A stretch of 64,000 nucleotides of DNA from Boseongicola aestuarii (GCF_900184815.1 NZ_FXXQ01000002.1:186001-250000); one strand, 5' to 3'; positions 1-10,023 are shown, counted from the first letter of the stretch. A program made the numbers and translations. The notes: generated by a model not told the origin, from the letters alone.

Positions 1-279
1 CTCCAAGACACGCGCATAATACGCCGTCATCTCGCGGCTGGTGTAGGCATTGATATACCCGCCTACATCTTCAATCGCCTCGGCAATATCCAAAGCAGAC
101 CGCTTCGCTGTCCCCTTGAACGCCATATGCTCCAGAAAATGCGCGATGCCGTTCTGATCCAGACGCTCATGCCGTCCACCGGCTGCAACCCAAACCCCGA
201 GCGACGCCGAAGCCAGCCCCGGCATATGCTCCGTCACGACACGCACGCCGTTGCTCATACGATGAATTTCAACCGTCAC
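1..279 (-). CDS. M16 family zinc protease, N-terminal part (cut by window edge)
   Basis: Only the first 93 codons are present; the gene runs off the left edge. The protein resembles the pitrilysin / mitochondrial processing peptidase family (M16). The inverted zinc motif HFLEH is at residues 47-51, inside the family's usual 'NGIAHFLEHMAFKGT' context, so Glu50 would be the general base and the two His metal ligands. The start is a GTG at 279 that overlaps the thrC stop as GTGA, which implies translational coupling. It is the last visible gene of the ctaC-to-thrC run. These soluble bacterial M16 proteins usually cleave short peptides; the exact substrate cannot be read here. Confidence 0.9.
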   Translation of the reverse strand, partial: MTVEIHRMSNGVRVVTEHMPGLASASLGVWVAAGGRHERLDQNGIAHFLEHMAFKGTAKRSALDIAEAIEDVGGYINAYTSREMTAYYARVLE

Positions 280-1667
280 GTTTTGCGCATCTTTCGGATC
301 AAAGCCTCAATCTCCCCCAGGTCATTTTTCACGCGCGTGACGCGCTCCGGCCTTTGATAAAGATCCCCCATCCGGTTTGGAAGAGGCGGCCTGATGCCGG
401 TCGCAGCCTCCACCGCATCCGGGAACTTAGCCGCGTGCGCGGTGGCCAGCGTGATCATCGGCACCGCCGACAAACCCTGCTCCTCAGCCACCTTCACACC
501 CACCGCCGTATGCGGGCAAAGGATCTCCCCCGTACGCTCCAACATGGTCGCAATCGTCGCGCTCGTCTCCGCTTCCGACGCCCGACCCGACGCATAGATA
601 TCCCGCAAAACCTCAATCGCGCCCTGGCTCACAGGAAATCCGCCCGACGCTTTCAACTCGTCCATCAACTGCGCCACCGCGCCCCCGTCCCGGCCATAAG
701 CCTCGAACAAAGCGCGCTCAAAGTTCGACGAGACCTGAATATCCATCGACGGCGAAATCGACGGCGTCACACCTTCCTTGGTGTACGCGCCACTCTCCAA
801 CGTCCGGTGCAGAATGTCGTTCTGGTTCGTCGCAACCACCAACCGCTCAATCGGCAAGCCCATCCGCTTGGCGATATAGCCCGCAAAGATGTCTCCAAAA
901 TTCCCCGTCGGCACGGTGAAACTCACCGACCGCTTCGGCGCACCCAAAGACACAGCGGATGAGAAGAAATACACCACCTGCGCTAGCACCCGACCCCAGT
1001 TGATTGAATTCACCGCCGCCAGCCGCACCTCGTCGCGAAACGCAAAGTCGGCGAACATATCCTTCACCGCCGCCTGACAATCGTCAAAATCCCCGTCCAG
1101 CGCCAAAGCATGCACATTCGCCTCAACCGGCGTCGTCATCTGCCGCCGCTGCACTTCCGACACGCGCCCATGCGGATACATAATGAACACATCCACCGCA
1201 TCCAGACCCCGAAACGCCTCGATTGCCGCCGACCCGGTATCGCCCGAGGTCGCACCCACGATCGTGACCTTCTCGCCTCGTCGCGTCAAAGCTGACTCGA
1301 ACATCTGCCCGATCAGCTGCATCGCAAAATCTTTAAACGCCAAGGTCGGCCCGTGGAATAACTCCAACAGGAAATGATTTGGTCCCAACTGCACCAAGGG
1401 CGCCCGCGCATCATGCCCGAACGAGGCATAGGCCCGCGCAATGATCGCCTCGAACTCCGCGTCCGTAAACGCGTCCCCAATAAACGGACGCATCACCCGA
1501 AACGCCTGTTCCTCATAGGTCAGCCCGGCCAACGCGGCGATATCCCCGGCCGACATGACCGGAATGCTCTCAGGCACATACAGCCCGCCATCCCGCGCCA
1601 AGCCCGTCAGCATCGTCTCTTCAAAATTCAAAACCGGAGCCTGCCCCCGGGTCGATACGTATTTCAT
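276..1667 (-). CDS. thrC: Threonine synthase
   Basis: A 463-residue PLP enzyme that converts O-phosphohomoserine and water to threonine and phosphate, the last step of threonine synthesis in the cytoplasm. The N-terminus (MKYVSTRG) and the cofactor motif 'GPTLAFKDF', with the Schiff-base lysine at about K112, are typical of the long class of bacterial ThrC. The phosphate-binding 'GATSGDTGSAA' stretch is also present. Its ATG overlaps the SURF1 stop by four bases (1664-1667) and its stop overlaps the M16 protease start, so three genes are tightly coupled. Length is normal for the family. Confidence 0.97.
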   Translation of the reverse strand: MKYVSTRGQAPVLNFEETMLTGLARDGGLYVPESIPVMSAGDIAALAGLTYEEQAFRVMRPFIGDAFTDAEFEAIIARAYASFGHDARAPLVQLGPNHFLLELFHGPTLAFKDFAMQLIGQMFESALTRRGEKVTIVGATSGDTGSAAIEAFRGLDAVDVFIMYPHGRVSEVQRRQMTTPVEANVHALALDGDFDDCQAAVKDMFADFAFRDEVRLAAVNSINWGRVLAQVVYFFSSAVSLGAPKRSVSFTVPTGNFGDIFAGYIAKRMGLPIERLVVATNQNDILHRTLESGAYTKEGVTPSISPSMDIQVSSNFERALFEAYGRDGGAVAQLMDELKASGGFPVSQGAIEVLRDIYASGRASEAETSATIATMLERTGEILCPHTAVGVKVAEEQGLSAVPMITLATAHAAKFPDAVEAATGIRPPLPNRMGDLYQRPERVTRVKNDLGEIEALIRKMRKT

Positions 1668-2338
1668 GTCATGTCCTCACGGCGTCCCCGCCTCATACGC
1701 CAAAGAAAAAACGCCGTCATCCCCGCCCAGACAATTGCCAGTCCAAACCACTGAACCGCATAGCCGAGATGGTTGTTCGGGATGCCAGCACTGGTCACCG
1801 GCAATGGCGTCGCCCGCAGGTCCGTTCCCGACACCTCCCGCGCCACGACCAGTACAGGCTCCGCCCCCAACGCCTCGGCCATCACATCGACATCCCGCGC
1901 AAAAACCAACCCCGCTCCCAAGTCCGGCTCCGGCGTAAAACTATCCACCTCGCGCGGCCATTGCAGATTGCCCACAACCGTCATCGCAACGCCGGGCCGC
2001 ACCACATCCCGCGCATCCGACGGCACAAACCCCTCGTCCACCATGATCCGCCGCCCCGCGTCCGTCTCAAACGCCGAAATCACCCGATACCCCGGCCCGC
2101 CCCCCTGCACCGAAGTCAAAGCAACCAACTCTTCCCCAACCGTCCGTCCCGAAACCGCCACCGGCAAAAAACGGTCCGCCTCCACATCAAACACCTCCGG
2201 CAAAGCCACCGGCTCCGCCCCGATCCGCGCTTCGATCTCGTTCAAAAGCGCCGTTTTCCACGCAAGCCGCTCCAACTGCCACGCCCCAAGCGTCACCAGA
2301 ACGGCACAACCGACAATCCCGAATATCGAAGGCACCAT
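1664..2338 (-). CDS. SURF1 family cytochrome oxidase biogenesis protein
   Basis: A 224-residue inner-membrane protein with one helix at each end (about residues 4-20 and the last 30) and a periplasmic domain between them, the SURF1 layout. SURF1 proteins help insert haem a and assemble cytochrome c oxidase, which fits the place directly after ctaE. The motifs 'GAWQLERLAWK' near the N-terminus and 'NNHLGYAVQWFGLA' near the C-terminus are family hallmarks. I chose the ATG at 2338, because the longer frame starting at 2404 runs through the terminator-like hairpin after ctaE and lacks family similarity. Confidence 0.92.
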   Translation of the reverse strand: MVPSIFGIVGCAVLVTLGAWQLERLAWKTALLNEIEARIGAEPVALPEVFDVEADRFLPVAVSGRTVGEELVALTSVQGGGPGYRVISAFETDAGRRIMVDEGFVPSDARDVVRPGVAMTVVGNLQWPREVDSFTPEPDLGAGLVFARDVDVMAEALGAEPVLVVAREVSGTDLRATPLPVTSAGIPNNHLGYAVQWFGLAIVWAGMTAFFLWRMRRGRREDMT

Positions 2339-2366
2339 CACGCGCAAAGTCGTCTCTCCCAAGCAA

Positions 2367-2392
2367 AAGGCGCGGAAAATCCCCCGCGCCTT
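2367..2392 (-). terminator. Hairpin terminator after ctaE
   Basis: A 9-bp inverted repeat (AAGGCGCGG / CCGCGCCTT, arms 2367-2375 and 2384-2392) lies downstream of the ctaE stop on the minus strand. On that strand the second arm is followed by a short T-rich run. It probably weakens read-through into SURF1 rather than ending the operon completely. Confidence 0.6.
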
Positions 2393-2398
2393 CTTCTG

Positions 2399-2432
2399 TT
2401 TCAAAATATCCCCGCCGGAGGCAAAGAAATCC
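2399..2432 (-). repeat. Post-gene AT-rich element, copy a
   Basis: Directly after the ctaE stop, the minus strand reads 'tttctttgcctccggcgggg' followed by 'atattttgaaa'. Very similar strings follow ruvB, ruvA, msrA and the tad-linked AAA ATPase in this window. The shared core is a GC-rich patch, then (g/c)GG(g/t)ATATTTT and an A-rich tail. Function unknown; see findings. Confidence 0.55.
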
Positions 2433-2435
2433 TAT

Positions 2436-3242
2436 TCAGCCACCCCAGACGTAGATCGCAGCGAAAAGGAACAGCCACACCACGTCCACAAAGTGCCAGT
2501 ACCAGGCGGCCGCCTCGAACCCGACATGACGCTCCGGTGTGAAATCCCCGGCCCGCAAGCGCAGGTAACAAACGAACAGGAAGATTGTTCCGACCACAAC
2601 GTGGAAGCCGTGGAAACCCGTCGCCATGAAGAAGTTCGCGCCATAAATATTGCCCGAGAACCCGAAGGCCGCATGGCTGTACTCGTAGGCCTGGAACGCG
2701 GTGAACAAAATGCCCAGAAGCACCGCCAGAATAAGGCCCGAGGCCACGTCCTTGCGGTTGTTCTCATGCGCCAGAGCATGGTGTGCCCATGTCGCCGCCG
2801 CACCCGAACACAAGAGGATCAACGTGTTGATCAGCGGCAAATGCCAGGGGTCGAACGTCTCAATCCCCACAGGCGGCCAGACACCATCCACCGCTGGCGA
2901 CATCCCAGCCGGATCCATCGGATAGATCGCGTGCTTGAAAAAGCTCCAGAACCACGCTGCGAAGAACATGATCTCGGACATGATGAACAGGATGAACCCA
3001 TAGCGCAGCCCAAGCCGAACAACCGGCGTGTGATCGCCAATCCGGCTTTCCGATACGACCTCGGACCACCACGCGAACATCACGTAGAGAACCACCGCCA
3101 GTCCGATGAAGAACATGAACGGCGTGACCTGGTGCATCCAGAGCACCGCCCCGAACAGCATGACAAAGCCACCGACAGCGCCAAGAAGCGGCCAGATCGA
3201 AGGGGCTAGAATGTGATAGTCGTGGTTTTTAGCATGCGCCAT
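2436..3242 (-). CDS. ctaE: Cytochrome c oxidase subunit III
   Basis: A 268-residue integral membrane protein with seven predicted helices, as in aa3-type subunit III. The sequence begins [12 protein letters not shown] and contains 'HDPWHLP'-like and '[14 protein letters not shown]' segments typical of CoxC/CtaE. It has no redox centre; the family stabilises subunit I and the proton uptake path. It lies 21 bp downstream of ctaG on the same strand, in the usual ctaC-ctaB-ctaG-ctaE order. Subunit I (ctaD) is not in this window, which is common for this family of organisms. Confidence 0.97.
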   Translation of the reverse strand: MAHAKNHDYHILAPSIWPLLGAVGGFVMLFGAVLWMHQVTPFMFFIGLAVVLYVMFAWWSEVVSESRIGDHTPVVRLGLRYGFILFIMSEIMFFAAWFWSFFKHAIYPMDPAGMSPAVDGVWPPVGIETFDPWHLPLINTLILLCSGAAATWAHHALAHENNRKDVASGLILAVLLGILFTAFQAYEYSHAAFGFSGNIYGANFFMATGFHGFHVVVGTIFLFVCYLRLRAGDFTPERHVGFEAAAWYWHFVDVVWLFLFAAIYVWGG

Positions 3243-3263
3243 ATTAGAGGTTCCCTCGGGCGT

Positions 3264-3872
3264 TTAGTTGATATCTTGCACTGTATCACCATCCGTGACC
3301 AGCGCCGCCTGCTTCGGGGCATAATCCTCCGGCAGGTCTGTTTCATAGAACGTATAGCTCAGCGTGATGACCGTGACATGGCTCGCGTCGGGGTCATCGA
3401 GAATTTCCGGCTCCACAAAGAAGCTCACCGGCATCAAAACGCGCTCACCCGGCTCCAGAACCTGAAGCTCAAAGCAGAAACACGCGATTTTCGAGAAGAA
3501 CGCACCACCCGCGAAAGGCGCCACGTTATAAGCCGCCGTCCCGGCAATCGGGCGGTCGGTCGGGTTATAAGCCTCGTAAAAAGCCAAACCTTCCTGACCG
3601 ATGCGGATTTCCATTTCCCGCTCGACCGGCTTGAACTCCCACGGCATGCCGCGCTCTTTCGAGGCATCAAACCGGATCTTGATCGTTTCCTGCAAAGGCT
3701 CGTCCATGGCGGCCTCGGCCACATCGGTCGCACCGCCCCAGCCCGTCACCCGGCAGAACCAGTCATACAAAGGCACCGATGCCCACGCGAGCGAGCCCAT
3801 GAACACGATCACGCCGACAAGCTGCAAAACAGTCTTCTGCTTCGGGTCCATTGGTGTCTTCACGTCAGACAT
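3264..3872 (-). CDS. ctaG: Cytochrome c oxidase assembly protein CtaG/Cox11
   Basis: A 202-residue copper chaperone that delivers copper to the CuB site of subunit I. It has one N-terminal membrane helix (about residues 14-34) and a periplasmic immunoglobulin-like domain. The copper-binding 'CFCF' motif is at residues 131-134, within 'KIACFCFELQVL'. The start codon shares one base with the stop of the upstream small gene (TGATG arrangement), so the two are probably translationally coupled. Length and motif are normal for Cox11. Confidence 0.96.
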   Translation of the reverse strand: MSDVKTPMDPKQKTVLQLVGVIVFMGSLAWASVPLYDWFCRVTGWGGATDVAEAAMDEPLQETIKIRFDASKERGMPWEFKPVEREMEIRIGQEGLAFYEAYNPTDRPIAGTAAYNVAPFAGGAFFSKIACFCFELQVLEPGERVLMPVSFFVEPEILDDPDASHVTVITLSYTFYETDLPEDYAPKQAALVTDGDTVQDIN

Positions 3873-4060
3873 CAGTTCCCCTCCGCCGGCACCAATTCAG
3901 GGCGTACCGTGTGGTCAAATCCCTGAACCGACTCGCCATTGGTGACCTTCACAACCGTCAGTCCAAAGACCACCGCGACAAAGAACACCAGCGTCAACGC
4001 CACGCCGACGTTGCGCGACAAACGGCGACTGTGCAGATCATGTGTTGCTTTCAAATCCAT
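3872..4060 (-). CDS. Small single-helix protein of the cox cluster (CoxF-like)
   Basis: A 62-residue protein with one central hydrophobic helix (about residues 20-40) and a short polar tail. It sits between ctaB and ctaG and overlaps both neighbours by a single base, so it is almost certainly translated. Small membrane ORFs occupy this slot in many alphaproteobacterial cox operons, often called CoxF or 'cytochrome oxidase small protein'. No catalytic motif is visible. A role in oxidase assembly is inferred from position only. Confidence 0.75.
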   Translation of the reverse strand: MDLKATHDLHSRRLSRNVGVALTLVFFVAVVFGLTVVKVTNGESVQGFDHTVRPELVPAEGN

Positions 4061-4989
4061 CAGACCACACCCCCGGCCTTCAGCGCATAATCCACCAAAA
4101 GCGCGCCGAAATGCGCAAACAGATAATACAGCGAAAAGCGGAAGAACGCCTTCTCGACCTTGAAGTTGTCTTCCTCGGCCATAACTTCGTCACGCCGCCA
4201 AATCTTGTAAGCCCCGACAAGGAACCACGCGTTCAAAGCAACAGCAACAAGCAACGTCACCGGACCACCCACGCTGGTCAAAGCCAACCAGACCGGCACC
4301 GGCGCCAGCAAAACGGTATAGGCCAGAATGTGGTTCCGCGTGGCGCGACGCCCATGGGTCACCGTCAACATCGGCACACCTGCATCGTCATAATCCGAGC
4401 GCATGAACAAGGCCAACGCCCAGAAATGCGGCGGCGTCCACATGAAGATCACCGCGAACATCAGAACCGCTTCAACCGAGATCGACCCCGTCGCGGCAAC
4501 CCAACCGATCAGCGGCGGGAAAGCACCCGCAGCTCCACCGATCACAATGTTCTGCGGCGTAGAACGCTTCAGCCACATCGTGTAAATGACCGCATAGAAA
4601 ACAATCGTGAACGCCAGCAGGAACGCCGCTAAAAGGTTTGTCGCCAAAGCCAGCATCACGACCGAAATGCCCGAAAGGCCGACGCCGATGGCCAAAGCCT
4701 CGCCCGGCTCAACGCGCCCCGATGGCACCGGACGCTTCGCCGTCCGCCGCATCACCGCGTCGATATCCGCGTCATACCACATGTTCAGCGCGCCCGAGGC
4801 CCCCGCCCCGATCGCAATGAAAAGGATCGCCGCGAATGCCTCGACCGGATGCAGCGACACAGGCGCCACCAACAGACCGACAAGCGCCGTGAACACCACC
4901 AGCGACATCACCCGCGGCTTCAACAGCGCGAAGTAATCCCCGAAAGTCGGTTCATAATCGCGCGAAACGCTTGCTGAAATATCAGACAT
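4060..4989 (-). CDS. ctaB: Protohaem IX farnesyltransferase (haem O synthase)
   Basis: A 309-residue polytopic membrane prenyltransferase of the UbiA family that attaches a farnesyl group to haem b, giving haem o, the precursor of haem a for the aa3 oxidase. The Mg-prenyl diphosphate motif is visible as N69-x3-D73-x3-D77 ('NMWYDADID') followed by 'RTAKRP', and a second motif 'YDDAG' occurs in a later loop. About nine helices are expected. It is the second gene of the ctaC-ctaB-ctaG-ctaE run and starts 11 bp from the ctaC stop. Confidence 0.97.
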   Translation of the reverse strand: MSDISASVSRDYEPTFGDYFALLKPRVMSLVVFTALVGLLVAPVSLHPVEAFAAILFIAIGAGASGALNMWYDADIDAVMRRTAKRPVPSGRVEPGEALAIGVGLSGISVVMLALATNLLAAFLLAFTIVFYAVIYTMWLKRSTPQNIVIGGAAGAFPPLIGWVAATGSISVEAVLMFAVIFMWTPPHFWALALFMRSDYDDAGVPMLTVTHGRRATRNHILAYTVLLAPVPVWLALTSVGGPVTLLVAVALNAWFLVGAYKIWRRDEVMAEEDNFKVEKAFFRFSLYYLFAHFGALLVDYALKAGGVV

Positions 4990-5000
4990 TCACTCGTCCC

Positions 5001-5882
5001 TTAGTCGGCCGAAGCTACCTGAACACTGTCGTCCACGATGCCTTGCGCAACCTTGGTTTCGGACAGCCAGGCATCGTAATCCGCCTGAGTTACAGCTTTA
5101 ACCGTGATCGGCATATAAGCATGGCTCAGACCGCAAAGCTCGGAACACTGACCAAAGTAAATGCCCTCCATGCCCTCATCGACCTCGAACCAAAGCTCGG
5201 CCAGACGACCGGGAACGGCGTCCTGCTTCACGCCAAACGCCGGGATCGTCCACGAGTGGATCACATCCGCGCCCGTAACCTGAACCACGACTACCTTGCC
5301 GGTCGGAATCACGATCGACGTGTCCGTCGCCAACAGGAACTGCTCGTCCGTGTAACCGGCATCGGCCAACTGCTGAGACACATCCGGTGTCAGCATATTC
5401 CCTTCTGCGGCTCCGATCATGTAGCTTTCGAACTCGACGCCCTCGTCTACATATTCATAGCCCCAGTACCACTGATAGCCAGTCGCCTTGATGACCACAT
5501 CGCCTTCCGGAATGATCTGCTCCTTGAACAGAACCGGCAGCGAGAACGCCCCGATAAAGACCAGAATGACGATCGGCACGACCGTCCATGCGACCTCAAT
5601 CGGTGTATTGTGAGTGAACGTCTGTGGCTCGGGATTGTTCTTCTGGTTGAAGCGCAGGATCACGAAAAGCAGCAGACCCAGCACAAACAGGGTGATGATC
5701 GTGATGATGACCAAAAGGAAGTTATCCAGCCAAACCACATCCTGCATGATACCGGTCGCCTGAGGCTGGAAACCCAGCTTGCCGTCTACGGGTTGGCCGA
5801 TGATTGGAAGGTCCTGAGCGAAAGCAGTTCCGGTGGCGGCAAAAGATGCGGCCAGTCCGGTAAGAAAGGTCGAAAGACGCAT
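5001..5882 (-). CDS. ctaC: Cytochrome c oxidase subunit II
   Basis: A 293-residue protein with a cleavable signal (to about residue 22, ending TAFAQ), two membrane helices (about 50-78 and 98-118) and a periplasmic cupredoxin domain. All CuA ligands are seen: His209 ('VIHSW'), Cys246, Glu248, Cys250, His254 and Met257 in '[12 protein letters not shown]'. The aromatic patch 'QWYWGYEY' is the electron entry region from cytochrome c. I chose the ATG at 5882 because the longer frame adds a non-signal extension. First gene of the minus-strand cox operon, divergent from tldD. Confidence 0.97.
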   Translation of the reverse strand: MRLSTFLTGLAASFAATGTAFAQDLPIIGQPVDGKLGFQPQATGIMQDVVWLDNFLLVIITIITLFVLGLLLFVILRFNQKNNPEPQTFTHNTPIEVAWTVVPIVILVFIGAFSLPVLFKEQIIPEGDVVIKATGYQWYWGYEYVDEGVEFESYMIGAAEGNMLTPDVSQQLADAGYTDEQFLLATDTSIVIPTGKVVVVQVTGADVIHSWTIPAFGVKQDAVPGRLAELWFEVDEGMEGIYFGQCSELCGLSHAYMPITVKAVTQADYDAWLSETKVAQGIVDDSVQVASAD

Positions 5883-6043
5883 GTCGAAGATGGTCCTGTG
5901 TTTGTTGGTGTTCCCTGACCGCAAAAATCGCTTCCCACGGCACTGTTGTTCTTGGCGCCCTAGAAACCATATTACGTCCATGGGAACAAGACACGGCGTT
6001 GCGGCAAACAGCCGCCCGTCGACCCCGCATCAAAGGAAAACGC

Positions 6044-7468
6044 ATGACCGACACAACCGCCTTCCGCCCGTTCGAAACGCTACTCGACGAAACCCGCGCG
6101 CTGTCGATGCTGCGCGAAGCCGTGGCCGGGGCCGATGATGGCGAATTGTTCCTCGAACGCCGCCGCTCGGAAATGCTCTCGTTCGACGACGGACGCCTCA
6201 AGAACGCCAGTTACGACGCCGCACAAGGCTTTGGGCTTCGTGCCGTCAAAGGTGAAACCGCCGGTTACGCCCATTCCACCGACATCACCGAACACGCTCT
6301 GAAACGCGCCGTAGACACCGCGCGCCTCGCGGTCGGCGACGGTGGCGGCACCCTCGCCGAGGCCCCCCGCGCCACCAATCAAAAGCTCTACGGCGACCAT
6401 GATCCGATGGCCGACGCCGAATTTCCCGTCAAAATCGAAACACTTGCCGAGATCGACGCCTACGCCCGCTCCCTCGACAAACGCGTGATTCAAGTCTCCG
6501 CGAATCTCGCCGCCTCCATACAAGAGGTGGTGATTCTCCGCCCCGAAGGCCACTCGGTCACCGACACCCGCCCAATGACCCGACTCAATGTCTCGGTCAT
6601 CGTCGAAGAAAACGGCCGTCGCGAAAGTGGTGGCTCCGGCGGCGGCGGGCGCACAACCCTTACCGGCCTCATTGACCCCGAGCACTGGAAATCCGCCGCC
6701 CGCGAAGCCCTGCGCATCGCCCTCGTCAACTTGGAGGCCGTCCCCGCCCGCGCCGGTGTGATGGACGTGGTCCTCGGTCCCGGCTGGCCCGGCATTCTCC
6801 TGCACGAAGCCATCGGCCACGGTCTCGAAGGTGATTTCAACCGTAAAGGCTCCTCCGCCTTTTCCGACCTCATGGGCAAACAGATCGCCTCCAAAGGCGT
6901 CACCGTCCTCGACGACGGCACCATCCCCGACCGGCGCGGCTCGATCACCATCGACGACGAAGGCACGCCCAGCGCAAAAAACACCCTCATCGAAGACGGC
7001 ATCCTCGTCGGGTATATGCAAGACCGCCAGAACGCCCGCCTCATGGGCGTGCCCGCCACTGGCAACGGACGGCGCGAAAGCTATGCCCACGCCCCCATGC
7101 CCCGCATGACGAATACCTATATGCTCGGCGGCGACGCCACCCGCGAGGATATCGTCGCTGACCTGAAAGACGGCATCTACGCCGTTGGCTTCGGCGGAGG
7201 TCAGGTCGATATCACCTCGGGCAAATTCGTCTTCTCATGCACCGAAGCCTATCAGGTCAAAAACGGCCAGGTTGGCGCACCCGTCAAAGGCGCCACCCTC
7301 ATCGGAGATGGCGCCACGGCCCTGAAACACATCCGCGCCATCGGCAACGACATGGCGCTGGACCCCGGCATGGGCACCTGCGGTAAGAACGGCCAATGGG
7401 TTCCGGTCGGCGTAGGCCAGCCCACCCTGATGATCGGCGGCCTGACGGTCGGCGGCTCGGCGACCTGA
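6044..7468 (+). CDS. tldD: Metalloprotease TldD
   Basis: A 474-residue protein of the TldD/PmbA family. The zinc motif HEAIGH is at residues 254-259, in the TldD (catalytic) rather than the PmbA/TldE partner type. TldD-TldE heterodimers degrade unfolded peptides, and mature microcins and antitoxins in enteric bacteria. The start ATG at 6044 has AAAGGAAAA eight bases upstream; a longer frame from 5999 lacks a ribosome site. Its partner gene tldE/pmbA is not in this window. The promoter must lie in the 161 bp shared with the divergent ctaC. Confidence 0.95.
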   Translation: MTDTTAFRPFETLLDETRALSMLREAVAGADDGELFLERRRSEMLSFDDGRLKNASYDAAQGFGLRAVKGETAGYAHSTDITEHALKRAVDTARLAVGDGGGTLAEAPRATNQKLYGDHDPMADAEFPVKIETLAEIDAYARSLDKRVIQVSANLAASIQEVVILRPEGHSVTDTRPMTRLNVSVIVEENGRRESGGSGGGGRTTLTGLIDPEHWKSAAREALRIALVNLEAVPARAGVMDVVLGPGWPGILLHEAIGHGLEGDFNRKGSSAFSDLMGKQIASKGVTVLDDGTIPDRRGSITIDDEGTPSAKNTLIEDGILVGYMQDRQNARLMGVPATGNGRRESYAHAPMPRMTNTYMLGGDATREDIVADLKDGIYAVGFGGGQVDITSGKFVFSCTEAYQVKNGQVGAPVKGATLIGDGATALKHIRAIGNDMALDPGMGTCGKNGQWVPVGVGQPTLMIGGLTVGGSAT

Positions 7469-7673
7469 TCCACCGGCCGTCACCCTTCACCGTCCATATC
7501 AGCCAAAAGTTGATGAAAGCCTCCGCATAATCCAAGGTTTATGCGCCTAAACCTCAGGCCAATGGCCGCGGCCCTAAACCTGTGGCCAATATCCTTGTGA
7601 CGCAACGGATGCTGAAAAAACCGGGCGAAGCGCAGCCACGACGGCCTGCGCAGTTTCAGGAAAGACACTTGAG

Positions 7674-8102
<429 letters not shown>

Positions 8103-8167
8103 TCGCCGCGTCTGACTTTTCAAACCGCAGGCTCCGGTTGCCCCCGGAGCCTGTTAGGGGTTCAAGG

Positions 8168-8566
<399 letters not shown>

Positions 8567-8610
8567 CCCGTGTTGATCCACCGCCGCCCCGCCACACGAA
8601 AGCACCGCCC

Positions 8611-9138
8611 ATGAAGAACCCAATGTTCCTTGCGGCGGTGCTGATTATTCAGGTCATCTGCGCGGCCTTTTTCGTCGTTCAAATCCTCGCCTCGGTTTTT
8701 GCCCTGCCCCTGCCACCGCTGTCCTGGACCTTCATCGAACTGATCGAAATCGGGGCCGCCATCGGCCTTGTCACCGGCGTCGGCGTCGGCATTCTGGCCC
8801 TGAAACAGGCGCGCGCCGAAACAGCCAAAGCCGAAGCCGCTCTGAAACGCGCGCAAAGCGCCTTCCGCGATGTGCTCGAAGACCTCTTCACCGACTGGCA
8901 GCTCACCCCTGCCGAACGCGATGTTGCGATCTTCGCCATCAAAGGCTTCTCAACTCTCGAAATGGCGTCCCTGCGCGGTGTCAGCGAAGGCACGATCAAA
9001 GCCCAGACCGCCGCAATCTACCGCAAAGCCGGCGTCACTGGCCGCCCCCAACTCCTCAGCCTGTTCATCGACGGACTGGTCGACGATACGACACCGCAAT
9101 CGCCCCACCCTTCTTTGGGTCCCGAAAATCCCGGGTGA
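8611..9138 (+). CDS. Membrane-anchored LuxR-type transcription regulator
   Basis: A 175-residue protein with two N-terminal membrane helices (about 4-29 and 36-60) joined by a very short outer loop, a basic/alanine-rich probable coiled coil (about 62-90) and a C-terminal GerE/LuxR helix-turn-helix (about 97-155: 'LTPAERDVAIFAIKGFST', 'VSEGTIKAQTAAIYRKAGV'). No receiver or autoinducer domain is present. The topology places the DNA-binding end in the cytoplasm. The start ATG at 8611 precedes the first helix; a longer frame at 8563 adds only a proline-rich stretch. Being downstream of the two poly-Asp proteins, it probably responds to the cell envelope; the target genes are unknown. Confidence 0.85.
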   Translation: MKNPMFLAAVLIIQVICAAFFVVQILASVFALPLPPLSWTFIELIEIGAAIGLVTGVGVGILALKQARAETAKAEAALKRAQSAFRDVLEDLFTDWQLTPAERDVAIFAIKGFSTLEMASLRGVSEGTIKAQTAAIYRKAGVTGRPQLLSLFIDGLVDDTTPQSPHPSLGPENPG

Positions 9139-9181
9139 GCGAGCCAGAAGGGCCCGCGAGGGCAAAGCCCTCAACCACGCC

Positions 9182-9601
9182 TCAAGCGTCCATCCGCCCC
9201 TCGCCCTGCGCCACCCGCAACGCCGCGAACATTGCCCGCACTTCCTCCGGCGTGGCCCGCTCCGCAGCCCCGTCAGCCATCTCGGCCTCGCTCCAGATCT
9301 CACTCTCGGCCGGATCGTGCAGCATCGCCCAGTCCCCGAACAGCCGCTCAGAAACAGCCTCCCCGACCAATTGCACGACATTCACGTGCCGGTCGTCCCG
9401 CTCGATCCGCTGAAACGCGGCCCGCACATTTGCCTCGGGCCCTTCCAGCAACTGCACGAAAATATCATGACGACAGACCAAAGCGCCGGTAATCGCGTCG
9501 CGCGTATTGCACCGCCGTGCGTCCAGCAAAATCCCGGCCAACGAAGTCTCGTCGAACCCGAAGGGCCGCGAGCGATAAATGATCTGAAAAAGGTCCGACA
9601 C
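9182..9601 (-). CDS. BLUF-domain blue-light sensor, single domain
   Basis: A 139-residue protein that consists of one BLUF domain (residues 3-95) plus a short C-terminal helix region. The flavin site residues are all present at canonical spacing: Tyr9, Asn32, Gln50 ('FVQLLEG'), with Trp91 and Met93 in 'GDWAM'. BLUF proteins bind FAD and change hydrogen bonding around Gln and Tyr on blue light. With no output domain it must act through a partner, as PixD- or BlrB-type proteins do. It is transcribed towards the LuxR-type gene, and the 11-bp ACCGACG array lies about 120-190 bp upstream of its start. Confidence 0.93.
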   Translation of the reverse strand: MSDLFQIIYRSRPFGFDETSLAGILLDARRCNTRDAITGALVCRHDIFVQLLEGPEANVRAAFQRIERDDRHVNVVQLVGEAVSERLFGDWAMLHDPAESEIWSEAEMADGAAERATPEEVRAMFAALRVAQGEGRMDA

Positions 9602-9709
9602 GCACCCGCACTCCTGAAACTCCGGAGCACCGACCGGCGACCCTCGCCCAAGCTTAGGCCCTCCGCGTCAGGATGTCTTGAGCGTTTACCAGACCTTTAC
9701 CTTTTCTGC

Positions 9710-9805
9710 GCGCGTTGTCTTAACCATGACCGGCAGCGAACGGTCGCACTGACGCGATACCGACGTTACACCGACGCGATACCGACGTGGCCAAATCGTC
9801 GAAAT
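9710..9805 (+). repeat. TTAACCATG / ACCGACG 11-bp array element, copy 1
   Basis: TTAACCATG (9720-9728) is followed by CGGTCGC and then four consecutive 11-bp units: ACTGACGCGAT (9748-9758), ACCGACGTTAC (9759-9769), ACCGACGCGAT (9770-9780) and ACCGACGTGGC (9781-9791). The same arrangement, including flanks, recurs at 60164-60258. The exact one-helical-turn spacing suggests cooperative protein binding on one DNA face; that is inference. Confidence 0.85.
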
Positions 9806-10006
9806 CCCCAATGTATGAACAGCGACTCACCCGGTAATGCAATCGCGTCGCCATACCGCACCCCGCGCGCGCAGCACCGCGCGCGCCTGCAACGCTGCGC
9901 CTTCGTCCGGAATTTATCCGCTGGCAGTGTCACGGGGTGAATCTCCGCCGGACATTCCCCTGATCTGTGACCTCCCCATAAATAGCGAGGACGATAAAAT
10001 TCAACA

Positions 10007-10023
10007 TTAATGGCCCATTAACC
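10007..10023. promoter_or_regulatory. CtrA-type box upstream of dprA
   Basis: The sequence TTAA-TGGCCCA-TTAACC is an exact match to the CtrA consensus TTAA-N7-TTAA(C). It ends 43 bp before the dprA start codon. CtrA controls competence and gene-transfer-agent genes, dprA included, in Rhodobacter relatives, so control of dprA by CtrA is a reasonable inference. Confidence 0.65.

Noticed and set aside
9158-9172. Hairpin GAGGGC-AAA-GCCCTC after the LuxR-type gene
   Set aside because: Six base pairs without a T run; too weak to call a terminator.
9748-9791. ACCGACG array considered as a CRISPR array
   Set aside because: Units are 11 bp with no spacers of 25-40 bp, only four repeats and no cas genes nearby.
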